Source: Paratrimastix pyriformis
Lineage: Eukaryota; Preaxostyla; Paratrimastigidae
Length of the DNA stretch: 64,000 nt
Assembly (NCBI GenBank): GCA_027972325.1
Contig: JAPMOS010000141.1
Span: 28,076 to 92,075 of the forward strand
Direction: 5' to 3'
Of the stretch, positions 21,268-32,457 are shown in pieces (the stretch's first letter is position 1; every line of letters starts with the position of its first letter). The translations under genes and the position numbers were made by a program. Under the pieces are notes generated by a model that was not told where the DNA came from, ran no database searches, and worked only from the letters and a program-made list of their open reading frames with translations.

Positions 21268-21568
21268 TTTTTTTTTTTTGACACGGGTGGGACCTCATGT
21301 TTGATCAAACGCACTCAGAGAAAAGGAGGAAATTGGATGGGGAAAAAAGAACATGAACGGAATCAGAAAAAACCCATCATACACCCAAAACCCCACACCC
21401 ACCCCCACCCCCCACACATTTTTTTTTTTTTTGACACGGGTGGGACCTCATGTTTGATCAAACGCACTCAGAAGAAAAGGAGGAAATTGGATGGGGAAAA
21501 AAGAACATGAACGGAATCAGAAAAAACCCATCATACACCCAAAATCCCACACCCACCCCCACCCTTTT
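21268..21568. repeat. Two-copy direct repeat, about 150 bp unit starting with a T tract
   Basis: Each unit runs from a T tract (12 or more T) through GACACGGGTGGGACCTCATG and TTTGATCAAACGCACTCAG, then a purine-rich block, to CACACCCACCCCCACCC. Copy 1 is about 21268-21417 and copy 2 about 21418-21565, nearly identical. A third T tract follows at 21566. No coding capacity is apparent. Confidence 0.9.
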
Positions 21569-21908
21569 TTTTTGTTCCTTTGCGCACCATATCCCTCTCC
21601 AATCATGTATTCGAGGACTGGGGTCTGTTGATAGCGTCAATACCAGAGTCTGGTTGTTCACGTTCTGCCCCAAAGACCCCTGTCCATCTCAAAAATGGAC
21701 GGTCGGAATCCTTTGACAACTGTCTGGGGTCTCAGGTCGCTGCTCTTCCCGTCTCCTTCTCTTCCTGCTTTGCTTTCGCCAGGATGGCGGCACTGCCCAA
21801 GCGGGACTACATCTGGGCCTGACGCTGGGCCTCAAGCGCTGAAGTGGCTGGGGATGAGGTGATATTTTGTGAAATCGGGTTGGGAAATGGGGGAAATGGG
21901 AGTAAAAC

Positions 21909-21985
21909 CTTTTGTGAACTCTTCTCGATTGCGATGATCTAGTTAGCCTCCTACGAGGCTGCATTAACACGAGACTGACTGACTG
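21909..21985. repeat. Dispersed 75-bp element, copy 1 (hairpin-containing)
   Basis: TGAACTCTTCTCGATTGCGA, a variable 10 bp, then AGCCTCCTACGAGGCT and GCATTAACACGAGACTGACT. A second copy is at 37737-37812 with about 85 percent identity by eye. AGCCTC and GAGGCT can pair around a 4-nt loop, and the loop differs between copies while the stem is kept. On the minus strand the same block reads MQPRRRLT...SQSRRVH after an ATG, so a coding origin is the alternative. Confidence 0.6.
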
Positions 21986-22037
21986 GCACGCGTTCCATCC
22001 TCCCCGGTTCGGGTGTTCTGGGAGTCACCTCGCGGCG

Positions 22038-22934
22038 ATGGCTTTCGCGTTCGATCTTGAGAAGGCTCGACGTGATGCTCAATATATTTACGATGTAAGC
22101 AACACCCCACTGACTGGAGAGTGGCGGGTCTTGAGCGATGATCCGAAAAATTGTGTTGGTCAGTAACGATACCCTTTCTCTTCCGGATTTTACGCTCCTC
22201 TGTAGTTTATCGCCGTGAAATGCACGACGATGTGGGCATCCCCGAGTTTTGTGGGGTCGGTCTCTTCTCGGGGGTCACCCCCTGGGAAATGAACTTGATC
22301 CTGCGCGATTATGATTTCCGGCGGCGCTGCGAGGCTAGCTTGCTTCAGATGGGCTGCGTCTGTATCATTTCTTGGGGCACACATTGTTTTTTCACCATCT
22401 TTTCATCATCAGATTGCTCATCCCGAGACAGACTTCTGGGCCCTCTACAATCGCTCTGCCGCTGTCCTTGGGGGTATGGTGAGTTCCCGGGACTTCCTCG
22501 ATTTTTCATGTGCGCGGTGCGATCCCGATGGTGGCTATACCCACGGTGGGAGCAGCATCGAGATGCCCAGCGTGCCTCCAGTGACGGGTTGTATCCGGGG
22601 TCGCAACTACACTTGCGGCACTCGGGTCCAGCCCGGCGATGCCCCCAACACGGTGAAGGTGACATACATCATTCGCTCGGACCTGAAGGGGTCCATGCCT
22701 CAATGGGTTGTCAACAAGGCCATGGTCTGGCCCCTGGTCCCCTCTCGTTCATTTTCATCGTGCCCTCACCCCTAGGTTGGTGTTGTGAGCGGCTTCTTCG
22801 CTCAGCTTCGGAAAAACCTGCCCTCGTTGGACAAGAGCCGCTACCCGGCCAAGCCGGACCAGCCCGGCCTCGCCACTCCGCCCGGGTGGGTCATCCCCCC
22901 GCTCAACGGCACCCCTGGCGTCCTCCCGAACTAA
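22038..22934 (+). CDS. START-domain lipid-binding protein
   Basis: Four exons: 22038-22158, 22206-22357, 22413-22724, 22776-22934; 247 residues in a single frame. START domains form a hydrophobic cup that binds sterols or phospholipids. The order fits: TPLTGEWRVLSDDPKNCV, VYRREMHDDVGIPEFCG, then LILRDYDFRRRCEAS, IAHPETDFWALYNRSAAV, a SRDFLDFSCARCD strand, VKVTYIIRSDLKGSMPQWV, and the long C-terminal helix VVNKAMVGVVSGFFAQLRKN. SRDF and the D-x-KGS-x-PQWVVN segment are the clearest family marks. The protein is almost only this domain, with no membrane segment or signal, as in PCTP-type cytosolic carriers. Introns begin GTCAGT, GTCTGT and GTCTGG; phases 1, 0, 0 agree. Confidence 0.85.
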
Positions 22935-23326
22935 GGTTTTTTTGGTTGAGGTGCCGATGCGCACTCTCCGGTTTTTTACGCGGTTCAGTCTTGAATGATA
23001 AGACAGAGCGGAAATTGGAATGGGGGGTTGATCCTTGTTTCAAAAATTGGGGGAAAATGAAGGTAAGTGTCAATTCCGCGACTTGAGTCCGTGGTGGGAG
23101 GGGGTGGGGAGGGGGGAGGGGGATGGGCGGAGACACCCTTCGAACCGACGAGCTGCCCATTCAAACAGCAGCAGACATTTTCCACCCACCAGAAACTAGC
23201 GCATCGAGGGATCGTCTGTATGGTATTGAGTGATTTCTCACATCAAGAATCCTTCGACCCCGCGAGTCTTCTGTGGCACAACCGACTTTCAAACTGAAAG
23301 TGAGTGGCTTCTGCCGAGGTAATAGT
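22935..23326. other. Short intergenic spacer
   Basis: This separates the START gene and the coiled-coil gene, both on plus. It contains a G-rich stretch near 23095-23125 and nothing recognisable as a gene. The promoter of the coiled-coil gene should lie here. Confidence 0.4.
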
Positions 23327-25633
23327 ATGCAATCTGAACTGACCGAGCCGGTTCCGGCTGCCGACACTCAGCCGGCGCCTTCATCCGCCGAGTTGGCTCA
23401 GCTTAAGGCTGAGGTTTGCATCTTTTTTAGGTTCCTTTGTTCCTTCACATCTGCGGCTCTTTTTAGATCGCCGCGCTGAAGGGACGCCTTCGGGCCTCCA
23501 CTGCTTCCTCCCAGAGGAGGGAGCCATCAATGGGGGACTCTGTCCGAGAGCGAATGACCCAACTCGAAGACAAACTCGTCGAGAAGGAAACTCAGTATAA
23601 AATGCTCGAGGGCGAAGCGAAGGGGCTGGCTTCTGCCATTCGGGGAAAAGACATCGAAATCGACCGGTTGAAGAAGGAAATTGATCAACGGGGTCTGACC
23701 CTGCCACTCCACCCGTCTCCATTGCCTATTCTCTCCATGCCACAGAGGTCAACCTGAGTGAGATTACCCGTCTTCAGAACGAACTGCGCTACCGAGAGCA
23801 GGAGATGGCAGCCCTCGAGACAGAAACGAAAACCCTTCGGAAAATTCAGGTCTGAAATGCCCCGGGTGGTGGCACCCACACCACTCCCTGCAGTATCGGA
23901 AGGACGCCGAGCTGGTGCGGCTGGCCAAGATGGACGACGAGAGCCCCTTCTCGTACCGGGCGTGGCAGAGCGAGCGGGAGACGCTGAAGGCGGAGATCAA
24001 GCGGCTCCGGGAGAACAAGGCCATCCTGGAGCGGCAGACCAAGGTGCAGCAGGGCCGCATCGAGGAGCTCGAGAAGCGCATGGCCACCCTGGCCGGGGCC
24101 ATCCAGCCTGGTGCGTGCGAGCCCCCCGAGTGAGACCTGGCGCCTCCGGGGAAGTGGGGGGGGGGGGGGGGGGGGGTAGCCTTTTGCCGAGTCTTCATCC
24201 CCACCACGCTCTTGTCGCAGGAGGCACGCCGCCGGCCTCGCCTGCGGTTCTCCGCTCGCCCCAGTCGGCGGGCGCCCTGCAGACGACCATCGTCCCCGCG
24301 TCCCCAGCCCCCGCCGCCGCCGCCCCCGAGGACGCCTTCGCCCCGGCCGCCACCGCCGCCCCCGCCCCCACCGACACGGCCACGACCAGCGAGATCGTGC
24401 TTGCATCCCCCGGGGGTCAGTCGGCACCCCCCAGTGCCTCCCCCTCCGCTTTGTTTGGCGCCGGCCCCGCCACCCCACCGCCCCGTCTCATCCCCTCCAC
24501 CTCCACCTCCACCTCCCGGCCCGCCTGCCCGCCTGTCCGCACAGAGGCCGAGCAGGTGCCCATTGCGCAGTACCGGGTGCTGGAGCGCAAGGTGCAGGAG
24601 CTGCTGCGGGCCAACAAGACCAAGGATGACATGCTCGCCGAGCGGGATGACGTCCTCGAGGTGCGTGCGATCCGCCCCCACCCCCCCCCCTGCCCTCATC
24701 ATCGCTCCCCGATCCTCATCGGATCATCGTCATCCAGATCTCATCACCCACCCCACCCCACCACCCTCATCACCAGAAGCACACAGACCCCCCCCCCCCC
24801 CCCCTTGTTGCTGGCTGCTGGCTGCCTCTTCGCCCCGATCATCATCCACACCATGCCCCCGCCCTCCCTTTCCTCCCGTCCTGGCGGGGATTCGGCTCTC
24901 GCACACGCACCCATCTCTTTTCCGTTCGTCTGCGGGGTGTTGGCGGCGGCGGCGGCGGCGGCCAGTCGCGGAGCCGTGCGGGCGAGGTGCTGGCCAAGGG
25001 CCGCCAGGCGGACGAAAAGCGGATGAAGACCATGGAGGCGCGCCACCTGGAGGAGGTGCTCACCCTCCGCCAGCAGCTCGACGCCCTCAACAACACCTGG
25101 AAGGTCCGCCCCGGACGGTGGTGGGGTGTGGGCGGGAGGGGGAGGGCGGAGGCGCTGTCTGCCCTCGCTCGACGCCCTCAACAACACCTGGGAAGGTCCG
25201 CCCCCCGGGCTGCCCGGACCTTTGTGGGTTGTGTTGTGGGCGTCATTCAAGCAGGCATCATCAGCATCTGGCCCTCATCATCCGGTCGTCCTCATCAGCA
25301 TCAGCATCAGCATTAGCAGCATCACCCGATCCTCATCATCCATCATCCCCGTCATCATCAGCATCGCCCATCATCACCATCGTCCAATCATCACCAGCAT
25401 CAGCATCAGCATCGCATCATCGCATCATCCAATCGTCATCTCATCATCATCGTCATCGTCATCGCCATGTGCAGGAGCGCGAGCGTGTGCTGAAGGAGGA
25501 CCTGCTCCGGTCCAAGGAGCGCCTCAACCGGACCATGGCCCAGCAGCGGGTCGAGCGGGAGGGCGGCCCCGTGGCCAAGGTCATCGACCGGCCCTCGACC
25601 GCCTCGGCAATCCCGGGCCCCTTCAGGCGCTGA
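23327..25633 (+). CDS. Coiled-coil protein of unknown function
   Basis: Eight exons: 23327-23413, 23467-23692, 23746-23849, 23894-24110, 24221-24415, 24545-24660, 24966-25103, 25475-25633; 413 residues with consistent phases. Long heptad-rich helices dominate: RERMTQLEDKLVEKETQYKM, EITRLQNELRYREQEMAALE, LKAEIKRLRENKAILERQ and RVLERKVQELLRANKTKDDM. A Pro/Ala-rich linker (TPPASPAVLRSPQSAGAL...PAPTDTATTSEIV) interrupts them, then a second coiled coil (HLEEVLTLRQQLDALNNTWK, ERVLKEDLLRSKERLNRTM) and a tail RPSTASAIPGPFRR. I do not recognise the family; a cytoskeletal, basal-body or vesicle-tether role is possible but unproved. Two donors are GTGCGT rather than GTC. The intron after exon 7 holds a second copy of that exon's end. 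Confidence 0.8.
25162..25203 (+). repeat. Echo of coiled-coil gene exon 7 end plus donor
   Basis: CTCGACGCCCTCAACAACAC with CTGG, G, AAGGTCCGCC repeats the true exon end and donor at 25077-25110. It lies about 55 bp inside the intron, with one inserted G before AAG, so splicing from this donor would change the frame. Confidence 0.85.
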
Positions 25634-26233
25634 GCGGCAGACCGGAGTGCGGCCCCCCCGTCCATTCACCATTTTCCCTCGCGTCTGGGCGGGCCCCGTG
25701 CCCGCAGTCGGCCTTCCTCCTCGTCTCCCTTCTCCTCCACCCTTGTGAATCTGGGCACAATCTGTGCCCCTCTCCTCCTCCTCCCCCTCCTCCTCCTCCT
25801 CCTCCTCCCCCCTCCTTTCCTCCTCATGTCGTGCGTTTTGCATGATGGCCGTTGTCTTTCGTGTTCGTGTCTGTTTCTGTCTGTGGTTGGTCTCTCACCC
25901 CCCGTCATGCTGTAGAGGCGGGGAGGGAGGGACAACCGTCCTGACCACCCCCGGTCAGACCCCCCTTGATACACCAACCGCCCCACCCCTCTTCCCCTTG
26001 TGCATCGCCGCCTGGGCCTCCCTTCTCTCGCCCACAAGATCAGAGATCCCTGTCCGCACACAGCCAAATCCTTTCCTTCTTTACGACACACAGCCAAGCC
26101 GAAGGCGGCCATCTCCTCTGTTGAGACCGACCGGCCGAGAGAAGCCCACCCGACACACCCGAAAATAACAACCACATCAACACAAACAGACAGCTCATAA
26201 CGCACAGGGATACGCGCGCGCGGGGCGGGCCTC
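25634..26233. other. Convergent intergenic spacer
   Basis: This is C/T-rich DNA between the coiled-coil gene (+) and the small CxxC gene (-). It includes a CTCCTC tract (25765-25820). There is no convincing reading frame. Confidence 0.4.
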
Positions 26234-27106
26234 CTACGTATGGAGCGTTCGCAGGTCGCGGGAGGGGATCATGTACTTGTCCAGGTGCGGCGAATCGAAG
26301 GGGAACAGGCACTGCGCCCCAACCAAAGGCCACCCCCCAAGACCCAGGAAGCGGAGAGGGGAACAAGAGATATGACGCCTTGCCGCAACCAAGTTGATGA
26401 AGACGGGAGCAAAGAAGAAGAAGAAGAAGAGGGGAAGAACGCACCCAAAAGTTGTGGTGGCACTGTGAGGCGGTGCGCAGGAGACGGTGCCATCGTGGCA
26501 TGCTCCAGGGTGCCGCACACATCTCGAATTTGAGGATCCTGTGGGGGATGGGTCCTGCCCACCCATAGGGGCGGCGTGGACAAACCCATCTTTCATATCC
26601 TCAGGTCATTCGTTAATGTCAGGAATTCAAGAGAGTGAGAGAATCAAGCAGAAGAGGCAGGAGTGGCCAGGCGCGCGTCAGACCCATGAACAGACCTGTG
26701 GATTTGTGCAACAATACACAACCATTTCAGGGTTGAGTCGGGATCGGGAAAGAGATGGTTGCGAGCAACTCGGGCATATGGTATTGAGCCTTCCCAAATA
26801 ATCATTGAGACCGGAAGCAGCCGATTGTTGCGCCGAAGGAATGGGGGAGGGAGATTGAGAGAGGGTGTAAGATTCGGTGGCACAGGGAGAGGATTGGGAT
26901 TGGCTGGTCGTGGGGAACAGGGAAGAATAAAGCGCCGCCGAGCTGGCGGGAGCACCCGTCTGAGATGTGGTGCTGTGCGGATGTGGATGTGCAAAGTCAT
27001 CCAGTTCCTGGAAAGCCTGTTCAAAGGCATTCTCGGGGATCCGGTGGTGATCGGGAAAGTCATCCATTCTGGAGAGGCGGATTTTGCACCGGTTGACGAG
27101 ATTCAT
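26234..27106 (-). CDS. Small CxxC zinc-ribbon-like protein (possibly RPAIN-like)
   Basis: Exon 1 (27106 to about 26688) encodes MNLVNRCKIRLSRMDDFPDH, then IPENAFEQAFQELDDFAH, a Ser/Gln-rich linker and LNTICPSCSQPSLSRSRLN followed by PEMVVYCCTNPQ. It ends at a GTCTG donor. A second exon from about 26533 probably starts DPQIRDVCGTLEHATMAPS after a CAG. A last exon near 26310-26234 may read CLFPFDSPHLDKYMIPSRDL. The ICPxC...VVYCC spacing recalls the C-terminal zinc finger of RPA-interacting protein (RPAIN), which carries RPA into the nucleus; the rest is too divergent to be sure. Frame through the last exon is unresolved. Confidence is for a real gene; the family is a guess. Confidence 0.45.
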
Positions 27107-27552
27107 CCGGAATAGAGTGGTGGAGGACTCAGCCCTGCACGGGCTGCTGGTTTAAAAATCGCCAAGGCATTCAACCGTTTTCAAATTGCTAGGGACATCT
27201 CATCTCAGTTCGTGAGGCACGGAAGGCCATCGTCCCCGGGCCAACACGTTTTTCCCCCAGAATGGCCAGACATGACCTGCAGCATCCCCGAGAGGGGTTT
27301 CCCACGGATTGAACCAATGGGACTGACTGTGTCTCCTCGCGGGTTGGCACCTCCAGACCCTAGGGTCAAACACCACCCCGTTGTGGCGAGCCGCTTCGTC
27401 ATGTTTCCTTCATGTGTGGTCTGGGCCCACCCCAGGCTGGCCCACCTTCTAGATGTCTGAGAACCTGTCTGGAGGCCTTAGGGTTCTTCCTCTTTCCCCT
27501 CGAATTTGTCCGGCAGTGTCTCGTCCCCGGGCCAACACGTCTTTTACCAGTG
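27107..27552. other. Divergent intergenic region upstream of TmcB copy A
   Basis: A 20-bp string, CGTCCCCGGGCCAACACG with flanks, occurs twice (about 27229-27250 and 27520-27541), the second immediately before the A start codon. Otherwise I see no feature. The region is not shared with copy B, so the duplication edge lies at about 27550. Confidence 0.45.
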
Positions 27553-30500
27553 ATGAACGCGCGGGATGATCTTCTTTCGCGCATCGAGCGTGGGATTTTC
27601 TCCACATTTTACGTGATGCGCGTCCGCTCACTCCCTTCGTTTTTTTCCCAACAAAAAAAAATTGGAACCGTAGCACGATTCGCCCATGCCGAGGCTCAAG
27701 GCGTTCTTTTTCGTGATCCAAACCCTGCAGCTCTTTTTCCTCGTGGTAACGATTCCTGTAAGTTTCCTCAGCTCGCAGTGGTTCTCCATCCCCGTTGAGA
27801 TTCTCACCTTCTCGTTCGCGCACTCCCTGACCGCTTTGTATGTATCGTTTTCCATCTGTGCATTTGTTATTGCTCTATTTGTCGCATGTGCTCTCTTCGT
27901 TGGCCTCCTCTTCCAAGTCTGGACCTGATCTATTCTTCCTTCTTCACGACGCCGTCACGTCCTTCCTTCCCGCCTTGCTGCTGACTGTCCCCCCTCTGCC
28001 CTCTGACTGTCCCCCCACCCCTATAGAAAGAGGATTCGGCTGTTCTCTGGCCTCTGCGCTTTTTGCGAGGCTGCACCGTGTTGATTTCGTGGATTCTCTT
28101 TGTGCCCATGTTGGGTGCCTTTGTGGACATCCTCGACTGCCGGTACACCCCCGACGGGGCTGTTCACGACCTCTTCCCCACGATGGCCTGCTGGGGCATG
28201 CCTCATGTGATTCCCTCGGCCTTTGCCATCCTGGCCCTGGTGGTCTACCTGCCGCTCGCTGTCGGGGTCGCCTTGTTGTCCGTATGATCCGCCCGCTGCC
28301 GCTGCTGCCGCTGCCGCCCTCCTCCTCCTCCCCTCCGCCATTCTCCCCTCTCCCCTCCGCCCTCTTCCCCTCCGTTGGTTGCTCTCCCCTGGCGCCCCGG
28401 CCGGGCCGACCGGACAGAGCATTCACGTTGGTCTTCACCCCCCCCCAAAAAAAAAAAAGCACGACCTCCCGGAGCGGGTTCGATAGCCACAGCCGGGGCC
28501 GCATGGATCTCTTTGTGGTCCGCCACCCCCTGCTCTCATGCCGTCCTGCTGCCATGCCGATGCCATGCCGCCGTCCCCCCCTCTTGCTCAGCACGCACAC
28601 TCCTCCACGCCACCCCCCCCCCCATCCATGCGACACCCATGCGCGCGCAGATGTTCTGCAAGGGGCTGCTGGTCGTTGCCATGCGGCTGCTGACCCGCCA
28701 CACCGAGCTGCGGGCGGTCATCACGGTGGCCTGCACGGCCCTCATGTGCGCCCTGTGCCTGCTCGCCCTGCCCTACCACAAGCGCTTTGCCAACGTGCTG
28801 GTCTGCCGATCGCTCCTCCTCCTCCTCCTCCTCCCGCCACCACCGCCGCCTCCTTCCTCATTCGGCTCACCCGCTCTCTCCCTGCCTCGTCCCGCTCCCC
28901 ATCCCCACTCGACGCCGCTCGGTCTCGGGCAGTACACGTGCCTGTACTGGATCGGCTTCCTGGCCGCCCTCGAGACGACCCTGCTCTGGTTCGCCTTCCC
29001 GCAGCACGCCGCATCGTGGGTGCCCTTCGTGGTGCTGCTGGGCGCAGGCGCTGTGACGACCCCTCTCGTGGCCTGGTTGACCTGTCCGGCCCCTCTGCCC
29101 ATTGCTCACCCTCACGTACACGTCCAGCCGCACCCACGCCACCCCCCATGTGCCCCGTCCCGTTCGGCTCGCGCAATAATTATTTGGCCGTCGTGCCTGT
29201 GCCTGCCTGTTTCTCATCGCGCAGCACGTCGCTACGAGCGCTCACTTGCGGTGCCCTCGGGCCAGCTGGCCCGGATCTTGGCGAGTGGGGCGGTGCTGCC
29301 CTCGGTTCCTGTGACCCCCACCGCGGGGTTCACCATGCCCGGCCCCGGCCGCCTCGGTCTGCTTGCTCGGCCCTGCTGTTGTTCCTGGCTGACGCCACGC
29401 GCCCCTCGGTCATGCGTCTTCGCACAGGGGAGCTTGCTGGCCGGTCGAGCGAGGCCCTGACCCCGACAGGGGGAGACTTGAGCGGGGCCAGCATGATGGA
29501 GCCTGTCGGCCAACCGACGGCCCTGGCCGCCCCGGGAGCCCCGATTCCACTGGCCGATGTGCAGTCCCACACCACCAACGGTCCGTACCCACGCACGAGG
29601 CCGACCCCGATCACAACCTCTCTTGCTCCCTTCTCGATGGGGCACGCGCAGCGCCCGTGCTGGCCACGTCGCTGCTGTATCTGCAGCTGACGGGGGTCCC
29701 CGCCCCCGAGGCTGTGGTGGCCCGGTGCTGGTGGGCCCCGGCCGTCGAGTGGTCGACGCGGTTTCTGTGGCGCGGCAAGGAGGCCGCCACGGACCCGCGG
29801 CTGGTCAGCTACGCGGAGGTCATCTACGCCAAGGGCATGGCCCGCTACCCCGACTCGCACGGGCTCCTCCTGAACTACGCCGAGTTCCTCCAGGTCCCGC
29901 CACAGCCCGCCACAGCCCCTGCACCGCCCTTGCACCGCCCTTGCACCGCCCTTGCACCGCCATGGCCCTCCCCGTGCGTGTATCGTGACCTCATGTCACT
30001 GCCGCCAATCTGTCCCCCTCCTCGCTGCCCCCGCCTCGCCTCCCTGCAGCTCTTCCAGCGGAACGCCCTGGCAGCAGTGGCTGCCGTCCGGCGGGCAGCC
30101 GCCCTCAACGGGGCCGCCATCGACACCCGGTTTGCCGTCTACGCGGCCGAGCGGGACTTCGAGACCCAGAGCTCGGTCCGGCCTCCACTCGCACCTCCCC
30201 CCCTCCCCTCCCCTCCCCGTGAGCTCACCGTTGTCGTGGTGTTCGTGGTTGGCTTTTGGGCTGGCTTTGGGCTGGCTTTGGGCTGGCTTTGTCGTCGTCC
30301 TCCCCGCTGCTGCAGTCCACCGAGGGCGGCGCCCGATCGGCGCACGTCATGTCGATGCTGACCTTCCGGCGAAGCATGCGCCAGGCCCAGGCGGCCCACA
30401 AGCGGGCCAAGAGCCACGTGGCCCGGGTGTGGACCTTCCTGATGCGGCCCAACCACGACGTGCGCGCCCTGCCCCCGCTGCTGGACTCGGCCGTCGAGCA

Positions 30501-32457
30501 GGCCAACACGGCCCTGGAGGCGTACAGCTCGCTGCTGCAGTCGTTCCCCACCTCGGTGCCCCTGCTGCGCGGGTACGGCTCGCTGCTGCAGGACCTGTAC
30601 GGGGACATCGAGCTGGCCGACAACCTCTTCGCCCAGGCCGACCAGCTCGAGGAGGACTCCAAAGGGGGTCCGCGCGCGGGCCCCCTGCCCGCCCTGCCCG
30701 CCCTGCCCGCCCTGCCCGCCCTGCCCGCCCTGCCCGCCTGCCCCTTTTCAGCTGCTCAACCTCTTGCCAGCTGGCTTGCCCCTCCGCTGGGGGATCCCCC
30801 CCTCAATGCGCCATCCAATTCATTTGTCGGGCTCCTCTCTTTTCGGGGTTGCCGGTTTTCCGGGGGGCGGCAGACGGGACCGAGACCGGCTCGATGCACT
30901 CGTCGGTCCACGGGGCGGGCGTGGCCAGCGTCACGGGGACCGGCCCCCGGCCTGGCGTGCCCTCCCACGGACGCGGCCCGCAGTCACTGGGTCACTCGCG
31001 CCTCATGGGGGGCCCGGCCGGGGGCAGTCGGCTGTCGGCTGGCGACAACAGCATCGCCGGGGGCCAGGCGAGCGTGCTCTCCTTCCTGCTCAACCGCCAT
31101 GCGGCCGCCGCGGGCGCGGAGGAGGAATCGGCGACCGGGGCCGAGGGGGGCGGGGCGGCCGTGGTGGGGCGCCACGCGACCCGGGGGCGCCTCGTGGCCC
31201 TGCTGCTGCTGGGGCTGCACGTGGTGGTGGCCGGGCTGCTGGTGGCTGCGATCATGGTCCAGTGGACCGCCCTCTCGGCCACCTCCGAGACGGGCCTCAT
31301 CATCCGGGGCACGGTCCGCTCCGCGCCCCTTCACCCCCCCCCCCCCCGGCAACCCGCCCCTCCTCCATCCGGCCTCCTCTCCCCGAACCACCCATCATTT
31401 CCCTCGTCTTTGGGGTGCCGCCTCCGCAGACGAATTGCTCGACCCTGGTCGAGCGGACGGCCTACTGGGGCCGCCAGATGCTGCAGCTGGCCCTCGAGAG
31501 CAGCCAGCCGCCCCTCGACCTGCCCACGGGCGACATGCTCAACGGGTCCCGCGTCGTCTTGCAGGGCGGTCCGTCGCACATCCCGGTTCCATGTGGCCCC
31601 CTCCCCCTCCCCATCCCTTTCGCACCTTCCCCCCACATGTCATAGCCATCACCATGGTCGTAGCCATCACCACAGCATTTATGATCCAGCGGCAGGGACA
31701 TGCAGAACTTGCGAGGGGAGATTCTCTTCCTTTCCCCAGAAAAGGGGGTCATTTGGGGATCGAATTTTTTGTGTTCAGATGATGGCTGGGAAAGTCTGGC
31801 TAGCAGGGTTGTATTTATGGGTCAATTGATATTGTGCGGGGGATGATGATGATGATGATGATCGGATGATGATGATGATCGGATGATGATGATGATGATG
31901 ATGATGATCGGATGATGATGATGATGATCGGATGATGATGATGATGATCGGATGATGATGATGATGATGATGATATGATGATGATGTTGATTGGGATGTT
32001 GATTGGGATGTTGTTCACCCACCATCCGCCTCCCCATTGCCCCCCGCCCAACCACCGTTCTTCTTCTGTTGTTTTCCCCTCCTGCAGCGGCCCTGGAGCA
32101 GTTCGAGGCGCTGCAGCGGCTCTACTCCGACGGCCAGCGCCTCTTCGCCATCGCCATCGAGTCGGCGGCCCGGGGCGACTTCACCACCGCCTGGCTGGTC
32201 CGCCCGCCCACCCCCAGATCGATGCTGCCTCGCCTCAGTGGCCAGCATCGCTCGGCATCCTCACTCGCGCCCGTGATTTTTCCCCTTGTATTTGGGGGTT
32301 GGATGGTGCAGACCACCATGAACCCGGTCCTGACCCCGGTCGTGGCCAACGGGGTGCTGATCTCGCTGGGGATGGACCACATGAACCTGTGGGCCTACCT
32401 GCTCGACTACGCCGGCAAGGCGCGCCTCCTGGGCCAGATCACCCCCGCCGACCTCAA
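27553..32457 (+). repeat. Near-identical half of the TmcB tandem duplication, left copy
   Basis: This segment matches 38187-43425, including introns. The first 740 bp differ at one base (GTA versus GCA codon near 27759/38393). Introns differ mostly by indels in C runs and simple repeats. After this point the two copies diverge strongly in introns while exons stay recognisable. Confidence 0.9.

Larger units (their letters stand above)
20817..22037. other. Intergenic region with T-tract direct repeat
   Basis: The 3' flank of the ATPase gene is T-rich (TTGTTGTTGT around 21125-21165). It is followed by a two-copy direct repeat (21268-21568) and a dispersed element (21909-21985), each listed separately. 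A plus-strand frame ending MAALPKRDYIWA at about 21784-21822 looks protein-like but short, and I could not connect it to a gene. Confidence 0.4.

Noticed and set aside
24180-24420. Separate Pro/Ala-rich gene within the coiled-coil locus
   Set aside because: The exon at 24221-24415 joins both neighbours in phase, so it is a linker in the coiled-coil protein.
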